Positions 45,968 through 55,064 are shown, counted from the first letter of the stretch. The stretch: DNA of 64,000 nt from CAZTHK01 sp964613215 (GCA_964613215.1 CAZTHK010000017.1:11560-75559), one strand, 5' to 3'. Notes: generated by a model from the sequence alone, not told the origin. Made by a program: numbers and translations.

Positions 45968-47215
45968 TCATTGACTCTCTTGAGTGCCGTTCTTCTCCCC
46001 GCCCTTATTGATTCTTTCTATCCTGGGATCTTCAGCCAGATAATCCAGAATGACCGAAGCAGCTTCCCTCTTGGAAATGACGGGGGTAGCCTCCAGCTTC
46101 TCTTCACCCCGGAACAGGGTTATCCTGTTGGTATCGACCTCGAAACCGGTACGGTCACCGGCCACATTCAATACCAGGTAATCGCACCCCTTCTCCCTTA
46201 TCTTCTGCAGGGCGTTTTCTTCCGGGTCGTCCGTCTCCAGGGCAAATCCTACCAGGATCTGCTCCTCCCTCCTGTTACCTCCCACCCATCCCAGTATATC
46301 CTCAGTAGGCTCCAATTTCAATTCAACATCACCTTCAGCCCTCTTAATCTTGGCATCAGATTTCTCTGCAGGCCTGTAATCGGAAACCGCCGCTGCCATT
46401 ATCAGAACATCCGTCTCACCCATACCCGCCATAACAGCTTCTCTCATCTCCGAACTGCTTCCGGCCTGGATAAATGAATCTACCCCGGGCGGTGATACAT
46501 CGCTCCTGCCACAGATCAACTTCACCCTTGCTCCTCTGCTCGCCGCCTCCTCTGCCAGGGCAAATCCCATCCTTCCGGAGGATCTGTTTGATATATACCT
46601 GACCGGATCTATATTCTCTTCTGTTCTTCCCGCAGTAATGACTACCCTTACTCCACGCAGCAGCGGAGGTGCCAGCATGTTCTTGAGCCGATTCAGTATA
46701 TCTTCCGGCTCGGGCATACGTCCGGCCCCGGCGTCTCCGCATGCCAGGGGTCCTTCCTCCGGGGAGATGAATCCATAGCCATTATCTTTCAGTATCTCTA
46801 TGTTCTTGTGAACGATGGAATTAGTCCACATATTGCTGTTCATGGCGGGGGCAAAAAGCACCGGGCACTTTACTCCTATCATAACAGTGGAAGGCAGATC
46901 ATCACCAAGGCCGGAGGCAACCCTGGCCATAAAATCCGCCGTAGCCGGGGCAACCACTACCGCATCGGCCCATTGAGCCATTTGAACATGCTTAACCTCC
47001 CCCCCGTCATCCTTCACTCCACCAAACATATCCTCCGGCACCTGATTTTCAGATAGAACTTCAAAGGTAAGAGGGGCAACAAAATTTCTGGCAGCTCCGG
47101 TCATAAGCACCCTGACCTCAGCGCCACTCCCCCTGAGCAGCCTCAGTAAATATACCGACTTGTAGGCAGAGATCCCTCCCGTTACAACCAGGAGTATCTT
47201 CCTTCCCTCCAACAC
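45968..47215 (-). CDS. coaBC: Bifunctional phosphopantothenoylcysteine decarboxylase / phosphopantothenate-cysteine ligase
   Basis: Carries out two steps of coenzyme A synthesis. The N-terminal CoaC flavoprotein shows VVTGGISAYKSVYLLR, AMNSNMW and the PEEGPLACGDAGAGRM catalytic stretch. The C-terminal CoaB domain shows VITAGRTEENIDPVRYISNRSSGRMGFALAEEA and AAAVSDYRP. About 415 residues. The start is probably GTG 47215 or TTG 47212; the 5' extension to 47260 overlaps rpoZ and consists of Lys/Arg residues read out of frame from it. The gmk-rpoZ-coaBC order is widespread. Confidence 0.94.
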   Translation of the reverse strand: MLEGRKILLVVTGGISAYKSVYLLRLLRGSGAEVRVLMTGAARNFVAPLTFEVLSENQVPEDMFGGVKDDGGEVKHVQMAQWADAVVVAPATADFMARVASGLGDDLPSTVMIGVKCPVLFAPAMNSNMWTNSIVHKNIEILKDNGYGFISPEEGPLACGDAGAGRMPEPEDILNRLKNMLAPPLLRGVRVVITAGRTEENIDPVRYISNRSSGRMGFALAEEAASRGARVKLICGRSDVSPPGVDSFIQAGSSSEMREAVMAGMGETDVLIMAAAVSDYRPAEKSDAKIKRAEGDVELKLEPTEDILGWVGGNRREEQILVGFALETDDPEENALQKIREKGCDYLVLNVAGDRTGFEVDTNRITLFRGEEKLEATPVISKREAASVILDYLAEDPRIERINKGGEKNGTQESQ

Positions 47216-47222
47216 ATCCCCG

Positions 47223-47444
47223 CTACTTTTCCTGCTCCTCCTTTTTCTTCTTTTCAGCATACCTATACTTCACTTTCCCCTCAGCGAATCTCCTCATGGC
47301 AATAGTAGTAGGTTTCTCCTGGAACACCTCGTCAGACATTTGCATAATTGTGTTTATTCTTCGGGCTTCCATGGATATAACCCGGAGAGCCTCATATCTG
47401 TTTGAACTATTTGCGACTATTTCTTCCATCATCCTGGATTCCAT
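47223..47444 (-). CDS. rpoZ: RNA polymerase omega subunit
   Basis: Small core-polymerase subunit that assists beta' folding, 73 residues. It contains the family's NSSNRYEALRVISMEARRINTIM helix and a TTIAMRRFAEGKVKY segment, then a Lys/Glu tail. ATG 47444 (MESRMMEEIV) has GGAGGA at the right spacing; an upstream in-frame ATG at 47459 lacks one. It is adjacent to gmk and coaBC, the conserved setting. Confidence 0.92.
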   Translation of the reverse strand: MESRMMEEIVANSSNRYEALRVISMEARRINTIMQMSDEVFQEKPTTIAMRRFAEGKVKYRYAEKKKKEEQEK

Positions 47445-47547
47445 TGGTTCCTCCTGCATTCAACTGTTATTACAACCATTCAACAAGTTTACCGTTGATT
47501 ATCAACCCGGTCCGAATATTTTCAGGCGAATTATATTAATAATAAAA

Positions 47548-48138
47548 TCAGCCGGGAGAATCAATATCAATATCCACTTCCGTCCTCTCCCCCCTGAGAG
47601 ATTCCGCCCTGATTATATCTACCACATCCCTAACGCAATTTTCAACTTCAAGATTAACTGCCAGATAATCATACTTTTCGAAAAAGGCCAGCTCCTCCCG
47701 GGCCTTCTTCAGTCTCAGATCAACCACCTCCGGGCTGTCCGTCTTCCTCCCGGTCAATCTTTCCCTGAGGGCCTGAGCAGAGGGAGGAAACAGAAATACC
47801 AGCACCGCCCCCGGGACTCTATCCTTGACCATCATGCCCCCCTGCACATCTATCTCCAGTAGAACATTGTCACCCTCCCGGCAAGCCTGTTCCACAAAGG
47901 AGGCAGGGGTTCCGTAATAATTGCCGTAGACCTCCGCCCATTCCAGCAGCCTGTCACTGTCCCTGAGACGTATAAACTCATCTTCGCTTACAAAAGTGTA
48001 GTCCACCCCATCCCTCTCTCCCCTTCTGGGTGAACGGGTGGTAACGGAAACAGACCTGCGTATATTGTTGCAGTTCTTCAGTATTCCGTTGACAACGGTT
48101 GACTTGCCCACTCCGGATGGACCTGATATAACTATCAC
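47548..48138 (-). CDS. gmk: Guanylate kinase
   Basis: Phosphorylates GMP to GDP. The P-loop is GPSGVGKST, followed by the GMP-binding VTTRSPRRGERDGVDYTFV stretch, the LEWAEVYGNYYGTP segment and LLEIDVQGG. It has 196 residues from a GTG start at 48138, with GAGGAG about ten bases upstream. In the 295-bp gap to yicC I see no remA-like gene, although that gene often sits there in other bacteria. Confidence 0.95.
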   Translation of the reverse strand: MIVISGPSGVGKSTVVNGILKNCNNIRRSVSVTTRSPRRGERDGVDYTFVSEDEFIRLRDSDRLLEWAEVYGNYYGTPASFVEQACREGDNVLLEIDVQGGMMVKDRVPGAVLVFLFPPSAQALRERLTGRKTDSPEVVDLRLKKAREELAFFEKYDYLAVNLEVENCVRDVVDIIRAESLRGERTEVDIDIDSPG

Positions 48139-48433
48139 AAAGGGAATTCTCCTCAGCTCTATCTTACACCTCCGTTCGTCAGAGAACAGTATTCAGAAGT
48201 AACTTTTGCTGCTTCCGTCTCCTCCATCCAAACCCCTCCTCCCGCAAAACAGATACTACCACCTGGTTCCGTCAGATTCCAGGGATTTTGGTGTTACACC
48301 CTTCCCCTCCGTTGGATAAAAAAGCGGCCCCTGTAACACATTGAATTAAACGCTGATCGAGCTAATGGAAAACTCATCTGCTTAAATCTCACATCCGGCC
48401 CGGGCTGACACCGGAGCACTACCGGGATAATAT
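48139..48433 (-). other. yicC-gmk intergenic region with long inverted repeat and a possible leader peptide
   Basis: The minus strand contains GTGTTACA and, about 34 bases later, TGTAACAC, which can pair over eight bases around a loop that includes a T run. Downstream is a 22-codon frame (48159-48227, ATG after GGGAGGAGGGG) that ends 20 bp before gmk. No larger gene can be supported. Confidence 0.35.
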
Positions 48434-49309
48434 CTATTCCAGATTCTGAGCCTGCTCCCTCATTTTTTCCACTGCCTCTTTAACCGATATCGAATATTTG
48501 ATTATCCTTGAATCGGAAGCCTTGTTTCCCATGGTGGTGGCTTCCCGGTGCATCTCCTGGATTATAAAGGTCAATCTCTTGGATACCTCCCCCTTACCTT
48601 TCAGCACCGATTCGAACTGTGAAACATGGCTCTTGAGACGGGCCAGCTCTTCCGAAAAATCAGATCTTTCCGCCAGTGCAGCGGCCTCGATCTCCCACCT
48701 GCTGTCATCCATTTTAGATTTGCCGATCAGATCACCCAGTCTCTTTCTGGCTCTCCCCAGCATCTTTCTCAGAGCTACCGGAGCCCTTTTTTCGATTTTT
48801 TCCGTTAACTTCTTAACCTTCTCAAGATTCTTGCCAATATCCCTGACCATCTCTTCACCCTCTCTCCTGCGCATCTTCACACATCCGCTCAGGGCATCTT
48901 CCAGTGCTTTCCTGACACACCTCCAGGCCTTGTCCCCGGGTACATATATATTTCTGGTTCCAAACGCTCCATCTACCGACAGCAGCACATTTATATCAAC
49001 CTCGCCGGGAATTCCCTCCTCACTGGCAAACCCGGTAATTTCGCGGTAGGCCTTGCTCAGGAAATCCCGGTTAAGGCCGGAATCCTGATACCTTCCGCTT
49101 CCCTCGAATGAAACCGATATATTTACATGTCCCCTCTTCAATTTCGTCTTCACTATCCTCTTAATTGCGGATTCATATTCCAGCAGGAAGGGAGGCACAC
49201 TTATAGAAAAGTCGATGAACCTGTGATTTACCGTACGAACCTCCACCACAGCCCTCCCTTCCCTGATCTCCGCTTCCCCCTTCCCGTATCCTGTCATGCT
49301 GGCAGCCAT
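48434..49309 (-). CDS. yicC: YicC-family endoribonuclease
   Basis: A YicC/YloC-family protein, reported in E. coli as an RNase that acts on small RNAs. It has the family start SMTGYGKGEAEI...VEVRTVNHRFIDFS and the C-terminal DUF1732 block KSHVSQFESVLKGKGEVSKRLTFIIQEMHREATTMGNKASD. I use ATG 49309, with AAGGAG five bases ahead; the frame is open to 49372. About 291 residues, the normal size. The gene pairs with gmk as in many bacteria. Confidence 0.93.
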   Translation of the reverse strand: MAASMTGYGKGEAEIREGRAVVEVRTVNHRFIDFSISVPPFLLEYESAIKRIVKTKLKRGHVNISVSFEGSGRYQDSGLNRDFLSKAYREITGFASEEGIPGEVDINVLLSVDGAFGTRNIYVPGDKAWRCVRKALEDALSGCVKMRRREGEEMVRDIGKNLEKVKKLTEKIEKRAPVALRKMLGRARKRLGDLIGKSKMDDSRWEIEAAALAERSDFSEELARLKSHVSQFESVLKGKGEVSKRLTFIIQEMHREATTMGNKASDSRIIKYSISVKEAVEKMREQAQNLE

Positions 49310-49387
49310 CATATCTCCTTCTATAGAGTTCGATATATTAATCAACCGGACCGGGCGAAACCGGATTCCCACCCCTGTGATCGGTTA

Positions 49388-49417
49388 ATATTACAATTAA
49401 TTATAACAGAATGTAAA
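49388..49417 (-). promoter_or_regulatory. Candidate sigma70 promoter for the yicC-gmk-rpoZ-coaBC series
   Basis: On the minus strand TTTACA (49412-49417), an 18-base spacer and TAATAT (49388-49393), about 80 bp before yicC in the divergent gap with the RqcH gene. The DNA is A/T-rich, and a plus-strand promoter for the RqcH gene may overlap it. Confidence 0.55.
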
Positions 49418-49461
49418 GCCTATAAGATTATCTCTGTCGACTCTATCTCGGGCAAAAGAAA

Positions 49462-51216
49462 ATGCAAAAGATCCGGACGGCACTTATGAGTTTGACATCC
49501 CCTTTACCGGTTCTTATGATTCCATCTATGAACTCGATGACCATATATGCACTGGGTAAGGAGCTGAATGAATTACTTCCGGGGACCATACTGGAGAGGA
49601 CGGGAAAATATCCCGGGTTCATTACCTTCCACCTCAATAAAGGAAAGATGAAATTCATCCATCTTTTTACCTTCCGGAGGGAACCGTCACTTATTCTGCA
49701 CCACCGCAGTATAACATCCTCCGGGTATTCAAGGGAGATACTCGGGGATCTCGGGGGTGCTGAAATAGAAGGAGTAGAATCACTGGGTATGGACAGGTTT
49801 CTCCTCTTTCATTTTAAAAAGAAAACGGGATGGGACAACCTCAGTTCATTCATACTCAGACTCAATATGACACCTCACGGAGAAACCGCCACCCTCTTCA
49901 GGGGAAAAGAGATAGCAGATTTCATCGGGACCAGGGGTTCCTCACCCCCTCCCTATCCCGGCCATCTGCCGGTACAGAAGCCGTTACGGCTGACCCAGCT
50001 GCCTCCCCAACCGACAGAAGATATAATTTCAGAGAGGGACTCAATTTCCATCCCGGCAGCCACACCTGACCACACCAGGGAATGGAGGATCCATGATGCC
50101 ATCCCGGGGATACTGGTAAATAGAATCGAGGGTCTGGATCCCTTTCTGGCGGAGCAGATAACCAGGTTTCATCAGGGAGACCTGAAAAAGATATGGGTTG
50201 AATTGTTGAAACTCGGCAGCAGGATTTCAGCTGATGAATTCGAATGGTGCATGTATACCGTAACAGAAAGTGACAGGGCAAAAAACTACTACCTCTATCC
50301 GGCAAGGATACCAGGAAAGATATCACATCTTAACTTCGGTTCATTCAGAGAGGCGGGGGTATGGCTGAGCGATAACAGTATCATCCCCGAGTATACCCGG
50401 CACCTCAGGAAAGAGGTGATTTCAGGAATAAAGGATGGACTAAAGAAGGACAGAAAGCTGCTGAAAAACCTTTCCCGGGACAAGCGGGAGGCTGAAAAGG
50501 CAAACGAATACAGGCATCTGGGAAATCTGCTGGCAGCCAACCGTCACCTTATGAAAAAGGGAGACAGTTCCATAACAGTAAAGGATTTTTCGGGCAGCAT
50601 GGATGTAGATATACCTTTAGAGCCATCCAGAACTCCGGATGAAAATATCAAAAGCTATTTCAGAAAGGCCAAAAAGGGAGAGAGGGGACTTCTGATAATT
50701 AACAACAGAAGAAAGAATATCCAGAGGGAGCTGGAAAGAAAGCAGAGGCTAATCCAGAAAATAAATAATACCGGCGGAACAGGCCGGCTCCTGGAGATGC
50801 TTCCAGTAAAACCGGAGAGAAAGAAGAGCGGAATTCCGGGAGATAAGAAGAGAAAATTCCGCCGGTACAGGCTGGATGATAAGCACATTATTTACGTGGG
50901 AAGAAACGCAGCCGAGAATGACCGGCTGACTCACCAGTTCGCATCCAAACGTGATCTGTGGCTGCATGCCAGGAGTGTGCCGGGCTCCCATGTTATACTG
51001 AAGGGTTATCACCGGTCCACTCCCAGGAGCATCATACACAGGGCTGCTTCCATAGCGGCGTGGTTCAGCGCTGCCAGAAACTCGGCTACGGTTCCAGTGG
51101 TATACACTGAAAAGAGATATGTCAGGAAACCCAGGAAATCACCGCCGGGCACTGCAACCTTGATCAGGGGCGAAACTGTATTCGTATCACCTTCACCCCC
51201 CGGAGGAGAGAAATAA
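49462..51216 (+). CDS. rqcH: Rqc2/NFACT-family ribosome quality-control protein RqcH
   Basis: Binds split 50S-peptidyl-tRNA complexes and adds C-terminal alanine tails that mark stalled peptides for degradation. The N-terminal NFACT-N part begins TIYALGKELNELLPGTIL. A central coiled coil runs from about residue 330 to 370, and a long helical segment follows. The NFACT-R domain has the FASKRDLWLHARSVPGSHVIL signature and a KRYVRKPRKSPPGTATL end. It has 584 residues; true start unclear (ATG 49462, or ATG 49528, which would begin MNSMTIYALGK). It is one of only four plus-strand genes and ends at a terminator. Confidence 0.9.
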   Translation: MQKIRTALMSLTSPLPVLMIPSMNSMTIYALGKELNELLPGTILERTGKYPGFITFHLNKGKMKFIHLFTFRREPSLILHHRSITSSGYSREILGDLGGAEIEGVESLGMDRFLLFHFKKKTGWDNLSSFILRLNMTPHGETATLFRGKEIADFIGTRGSSPPPYPGHLPVQKPLRLTQLPPQPTEDIISERDSISIPAATPDHTREWRIHDAIPGILVNRIEGLDPFLAEQITRFHQGDLKKIWVELLKLGSRISADEFEWCMYTVTESDRAKNYYLYPARIPGKISHLNFGSFREAGVWLSDNSIIPEYTRHLRKEVISGIKDGLKKDRKLLKNLSRDKREAEKANEYRHLGNLLAANRHLMKKGDSSITVKDFSGSMDVDIPLEPSRTPDENIKSYFRKAKKGERGLLIINNRRKNIQRELERKQRLIQKINNTGGTGRLLEMLPVKPERKKSGIPGDKKRKFRRYRLDDKHIIYVGRNAAENDRLTHQFASKRDLWLHARSVPGSHVILKGYHRSTPRSIIHRAASIAAWFSAARNSATVPVVYTEKRYVRKPRKSPPGTATLIRGETVFVSPSPPGGEK

Positions 51217-51220
51217 AACA

Positions 51221-51240
51221 GGGGGCCTTTTAAGGCCCCC
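51221..51240. terminator. Hairpin terminator after the RqcH gene
   Basis: GGGGGCCTT-TT-AAGGCCCCC, a near-perfect 20-base palindrome five bases after the stop codon. The plus-strand tail is ATATTCTTT; the minus-strand tail (TGTTTTATTT) is also T-rich, so it may act in both directions. Confidence 0.75.
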
Positions 51241-51352
51241 ATATTCTTTGATAATACCTCTCTGTTTAACCAGAGTGCATTATCCCCCTCCCTTCATCTT
51301 CCTGTTACCGCGGGCTTACATATACTGTATTCGCAAGTCCCGTTCCAATAAC

Positions 51353-51372
51353 AAAAAAACGGCCTAATGCCG
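51353..51372 (-). terminator. Intrinsic terminator for the small secreted protein gene
   Basis: On the minus strand CGGC-ATTAG-GCCG is followed directly by seven T. It lies about 120 bp downstream of the gene at 51491-51856 and ends the rho-to-ispG side of transcription. The stem is short but all G-C. Confidence 0.65.
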
Positions 51373-51490
51373 CATCCTGCTAAGCTCTTTTATTCCCGGG
51401 GGTTAAAAAAGCCCCAATTAAAATATCTGTTAGTAGCACACAAAAAGTTTTTTCGGAGCGTTAAATATTTTAACTGGCGTTAAATTATTT

Positions 51491-51856
51491 TTATTTCTCT
51501 GCGTATCCTGTTTCAGATCCAAGCAGAAAACTGTCACTGTCACCTTCCCCGAGTGGTAGCTCGAAAAGAGGGAAATCTCCCCACTGCACGCTCACCGAAT
51601 GATACGGCATAATGCAACCACACCGGGGAATCACAAACATTCTCACGTGGCTATCATCCACATTGACAAAAGATATGTCGAACACATCGTTGGCGAAGAT
51701 TCTGTATTTCATCCCCTCGAATCTCACCGAGGTGTATCCGTAACATGTGGACTTCTCCATATCCACCGGTATAGCGAGTTCCTGAGCGTGTGCTAATGTC
51801 GAAATGATAGCAATAACAGCCACCATTAACAGAATAACCCGAGCACATCCCCTCAT
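51491..51856 (-). CDS. Small secreted protein of unknown function
   Basis: A 121-residue protein with a signal peptide (basic MRGCAR, then VILLMVAVIAIISTLAHA, cleavage before QE). The mature part has three cysteines (one in KSTCYGY, two in PRCGCIMPY) and alternating polar and hydrophobic strands, with no membrane anchor or sorting tail. I recognise no family. The ribosome site AAAGGAGG with six bases to the ATG is very strong, so the gene is likely real and well translated. It has its own terminator and two palindromes upstream, so it looks like a single regulated gene. Confidence 0.75.
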   Translation of the reverse strand: MRGCARVILLMVAVIAIISTLAHAQELAIPVDMEKSTCYGYTSVRFEGMKYRIFANDVFDISFVNVDDSHVRMFVIPRCGCIMPYHSVSVQWGDFPLFELPLGEGDSDSFLLGSETGYAEK

Positions 51857-51883
51857 TTAAAACCTCCTTTTCTCTATCACAAG

Positions 51884-51948
51884 AGAAAATTTTCTAAGCA
51901 CAACTGCCCACAGCCGACAATATAACACATTTAGAGAATTTTTTCTAA
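51884..51948 (-). promoter_or_regulatory. Two similar palindromes upstream of the small secreted protein gene
   Basis: AGAAAATTTTCT (51884-51895, perfect) and TTAGAGAATTTTTTCTAA (51931-51948, nearly symmetric) share the pattern TTAGAAAA/TTTTCTAA. A possible -10 box TATATT (51919-51924, minus strand) lies between them. The arrangement resembles operator sites on either side of a promoter. Confidence 0.45.
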
Positions 51949-52024
51949 TATTATTTCAAAATATTTAACCTGAATTTTTCTTCTATCCATCGATCCCGTT
52001 AATTATCTTTACTTCGCAGAAGAT

Positions 52025-53101
52025 TCACTCACTCTCTGTTATCCCCTCTACTCCTGCTTCCTCCACCAGTTTTTCAGCCAGATCACCGCTCAACCTTCCA
52101 ACCACCCTCCCCTTCCTGAACAGAACGGCTCCATTTCTGGAGCCTGCTATCCCGATATCCGCATCCTTCGCCTCCCGGGGGCCATTTACCTCGCAACCCA
52201 TAACCGCCACCCTGATCCTCCTGTTGACCCCTGCCAATCTGCGTTCAAGCTCCTCAGCCACACCGGCAACGTCTATTCTGCACCTCCCGCAGGTGGGACA
52301 TGAAACAATTTCTATTCCCCTTTCCTTCAACCCAAGCGAGCCGAGCATGGCTCTGGCCACCACAATCTCACGCACCGGGTCCCCCGACAGTGAAATCCTT
52401 ATGGTATCACCAATCCCCCTCTCCAGCAGTGCGGTCAGGGCCACCACCGATTTGGCAGTGCCGGAGAGAGGCGGCCCTGCCTCGGTAACACCGAGATGAA
52501 GGGGATAATCAGTCTCCGAGGCAAACATCATGTTAGCCTCCACCGTTACCATGGGATGGGCAGATTTAAGACTGAACACCAGATCCCGGTATCCCATCTT
52601 TTCTATCATACCCGCATATTTCAGGGCGCTCTGGCACATCGCCCCGGCTGGCTGTTCCTGTGCAAGCTTTCTGAACTCTTTCTCCAGGCTGCCCCAATTC
52701 ACTCCCACCCTTACCGGAATTCCATTTTCTCCCGCCTCCCCGATTACAGCCGCGACCTTATCCCTGCCGCCAATATTCCCAGGATTGATTCGCAGCCCAT
52801 CCACCCCCGCCCTCACCGATCCTATGGCGATTTCATGATCGAAGTGGACATCCGCCACCACCGGTATGGGGCTGCTCTCACATATCCGGCTGAGTCCACA
52901 GGTATCCTCCAGCCTGTTCACTGAAACCCTCACAATTTCACATCCCGCCGCGGCCAGCGATTCTATCTGCCGGAGGGCTTGCCTCACCTCCGAAGAGTTA
53001 TATGTACTCATGGACTGTATGGATACGGGAGCATCTCCTCCTACCTTTACACCACCTATATCAACCTGTCTGGTTTTTCGTCTGTCCCTGATAATATCCA
53101 T
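52025..53101 (-). CDS. ispG: 4-hydroxy-3-methylbut-2-enyl diphosphate synthase
   Basis: The 4Fe-4S enzyme of the penultimate MEP step. Cys268, Cys271 and Cys303 with Glu310 are the cluster ligands (SCPTCGR and MGCEVNGPREA). The TIM-barrel part has PVSIQSMSTYNS, VVADVHFDHE and GLRINPGNIG. It has 358 residues, the bacterial short form. One oddity: position 309 is Arg where the family has Gly (NGPGEA), next to the ligand Glu. It follows selB. Confidence 0.95.
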   Translation of the reverse strand: MDIIRDRRKTRQVDIGGVKVGGDAPVSIQSMSTYNSSEVRQALRQIESLAAAGCEIVRVSVNRLEDTCGLSRICESSPIPVVADVHFDHEIAIGSVRAGVDGLRINPGNIGGRDKVAAVIGEAGENGIPVRVGVNWGSLEKEFRKLAQEQPAGAMCQSALKYAGMIEKMGYRDLVFSLKSAHPMVTVEANMMFASETDYPLHLGVTEAGPPLSGTAKSVVALTALLERGIGDTIRISLSGDPVREIVVARAMLGSLGLKERGIEIVSCPTCGRCRIDVAGVAEELERRLAGVNRRIRVAVMGCEVNGPREAKDADIGIAGSRNGAVLFRKGRVVGRLSGDLAEKLVEEAGVEGITESE

Positions 53102-53122
53102 TCTTTTTCCGGTTCCTTATAA

Positions 53123-55027
53123 TCATCCATCCTCATTCAGTCTTGATCCCGCCACCCTCACATTTCCCTCTCTTCTGGTATAACCCTCTCCGTCAAGGTA
53201 CTCCAGCAGGGGCACAGCGTACTTTCTGGAAAGATCAAATTCTTCTTTGAAATCACCTATGGTTATCTCACCATCCGGGAAGAGTTTCTTCCTCAACCAG
53301 GATACTATACCTTCCATCCGCTTACTTCCGATATATTCTTCCCCCCCCACCCTGCTGACCAGTCCTTTTTCCTGTAGAATGTGGAGGTATAAACCGGCAT
53401 CCCTGTTTTCCCCGGCAAGTTGTTCCAGCTCCCGGATATCTGAAAATTTATAGCCATTCTTCTCTATCCGGCCCATCAAGACCTCCAGAATCCGGCGGTC
53501 TTCAGCGGCAAGCTCTCTTTCTCCACTGCCCACCCTGACCATGCCACCCTTCAAATAATATCTGGACCCCTTCCCCCCTTTAATCAGGTAATCCACCACT
53601 CCCTCACTTCCTCCGCCCAGTTTCTCCTTGAGCTCTTCCAGATCCATTCCCCAGATCAGCTTATTATTCTTCTGAAAATCTTTCAGAATCTCATTTATTC
53701 TTTCCTCCAGCTTCTCCAGCACACCAGCCGCCAGGATCCTCTCGCCTATAATCACAACTTTCCCTTCCTGAGACAGCTCATCCACCACCCCTTCCATCTC
53801 CTGCCCGGCGAAACCGAAGCGTACCAGATCGGCCCCGGTTATTCCTTCTCCTCCGCTACGGGAAGATACAGCGATTACCTTTTCCTTCCACCCTCCCTCT
53901 CTTATGGCATTGAGAAACTCCAGCCTCTCCTCCCTGAATCTCCGTGCCTTCCCGGGATTGGGATCAAGAACGATTCCTCCCCCCACCACTCGCATAGGCG
54001 AGTAGGTTCTCAAAATGAACCTGTCTCCACCCCTGGCCACGGTAGGCTTCTCCAATCTCAGCTGCACCATCCCGCTCCGGTCCGGTTCAATCCTCTCCCT
54101 GTCCAGCAGAACCAGTCTGGACATAATCTCGCCGGAGGCATGGTGAAATCTAATCCTCTGCCTGTTTTTCAAACCTCCCCCGCAGAGCCTGCCTCCCTTT
54201 ACCACTGCATCTATCATACCGGTAGCCTCCAAACTGCCCGGTGTTACCAGCTGATCGCCGGTTGAAACACCACCCTTATTGACCCCCTTGAGAGAGAGGG
54301 CGGTGCGCATTCCCGCAGTTGCCCTTTTCAGAGACCGATCAAACTTCTGTACCCCCCTGACCCTTACTTCTCTACCAGCCGGGTGCAGAACAAGCTGGTC
54401 ACCCTCCTTAACTTCTCCGCTCCAGGCGGTTCCGGTCACAATGGTACCCACTCCCTTCCTGGTGAACACCCGGTCTACCGGCAGTCTGAAGATATCACTC
54501 TCCTTCCTGCCCTTCAACCCGGCCACCATTTCAGCCAGCCTGGCCCTCAGTTCCCGGATACCCTGTCCGGTCACGGGAGAAACCCTCACCACCGGAGCAC
54601 CTTCCATCACTGTACCCTCCATCATGTCAGCCAGTTCACTCTCCACAATGTCGGCGGTATCATCATCTACCAGATCCATCTTGGATATGGCGAAAATAAC
54701 ACTATCTATCCCCAGCAGTTTAATTACTTCAAAGTGTTCCACCGTCTGGGGCATCACTCCCTCGTCAGCCGCTACCACCATCAGGGCGATATCCACACCG
54801 GTAGCTCCCGATACCATATTCCTTACAAATTTTTCATGTCCCGGAACATCCACCACCCCGGCTACCACTTCCTCATCCAGATAGAGGGGGGCAAAACCCA
54901 GAACAATGGATATCCCCCTCTCCTTCTCCTCCCTCAAACGGTCCGTATCCCTGCCGGTTAGAGCTTTTATAATTTCGGTCTTTCCGTGATCGACATGACC
55001 GGCAGTGCCTAATATTATATCACCCAA
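53123..55027 (-). CDS. selB: Selenocysteine-specific elongation factor SelB
   Basis: Carries Sec-tRNA(Sec) to ribosomes at UGA codons with a SECIS element. The GTPase part has GHVDHGKT at residues 10-17, the REEKERGISI switch, DVPGHEKF at 60 and SKMD. Unlike EF-Tu, the protein continues with domain 4, which contains winged helices ending DFKEEFDLSRKYAVPLLEYLDGEGYTRREGNVR, the SECIS-binding module. It has 634 residues, full length. No selA, selC or selD lies nearby. It is located between murA and ispG. Confidence 0.96.
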   Translation of the reverse strand: MGDIILGTAGHVDHGKTEIIKALTGRDTDRLREEKERGISIVLGFAPLYLDEEVVAGVVDVPGHEKFVRNMVSGATGVDIALMVVAADEGVMPQTVEHFEVIKLLGIDSVIFAISKMDLVDDDTADIVESELADMMEGTVMEGAPVVRVSPVTGQGIRELRARLAEMVAGLKGRKESDIFRLPVDRVFTRKGVGTIVTGTAWSGEVKEGDQLVLHPAGREVRVRGVQKFDRSLKRATAGMRTALSLKGVNKGGVSTGDQLVTPGSLEATGMIDAVVKGGRLCGGGLKNRQRIRFHHASGEIMSRLVLLDRERIEPDRSGMVQLRLEKPTVARGGDRFILRTYSPMRVVGGGIVLDPNPGKARRFREERLEFLNAIREGGWKEKVIAVSSRSGGEGITGADLVRFGFAGQEMEGVVDELSQEGKVVIIGERILAAGVLEKLEERINEILKDFQKNNKLIWGMDLEELKEKLGGGSEGVVDYLIKGGKGSRYYLKGGMVRVGSGERELAAEDRRILEVLMGRIEKNGYKFSDIRELEQLAGENRDAGLYLHILQEKGLVSRVGGEEYIGSKRMEGIVSWLRKKLFPDGEITIGDFKEEFDLSRKYAVPLLEYLDGEGYTRREGNVRVAGSRLNEDG

Positions 55028-55064
55028 AGGGTCCTCAGCTCCAATCCCTCACAGATTATAATGT

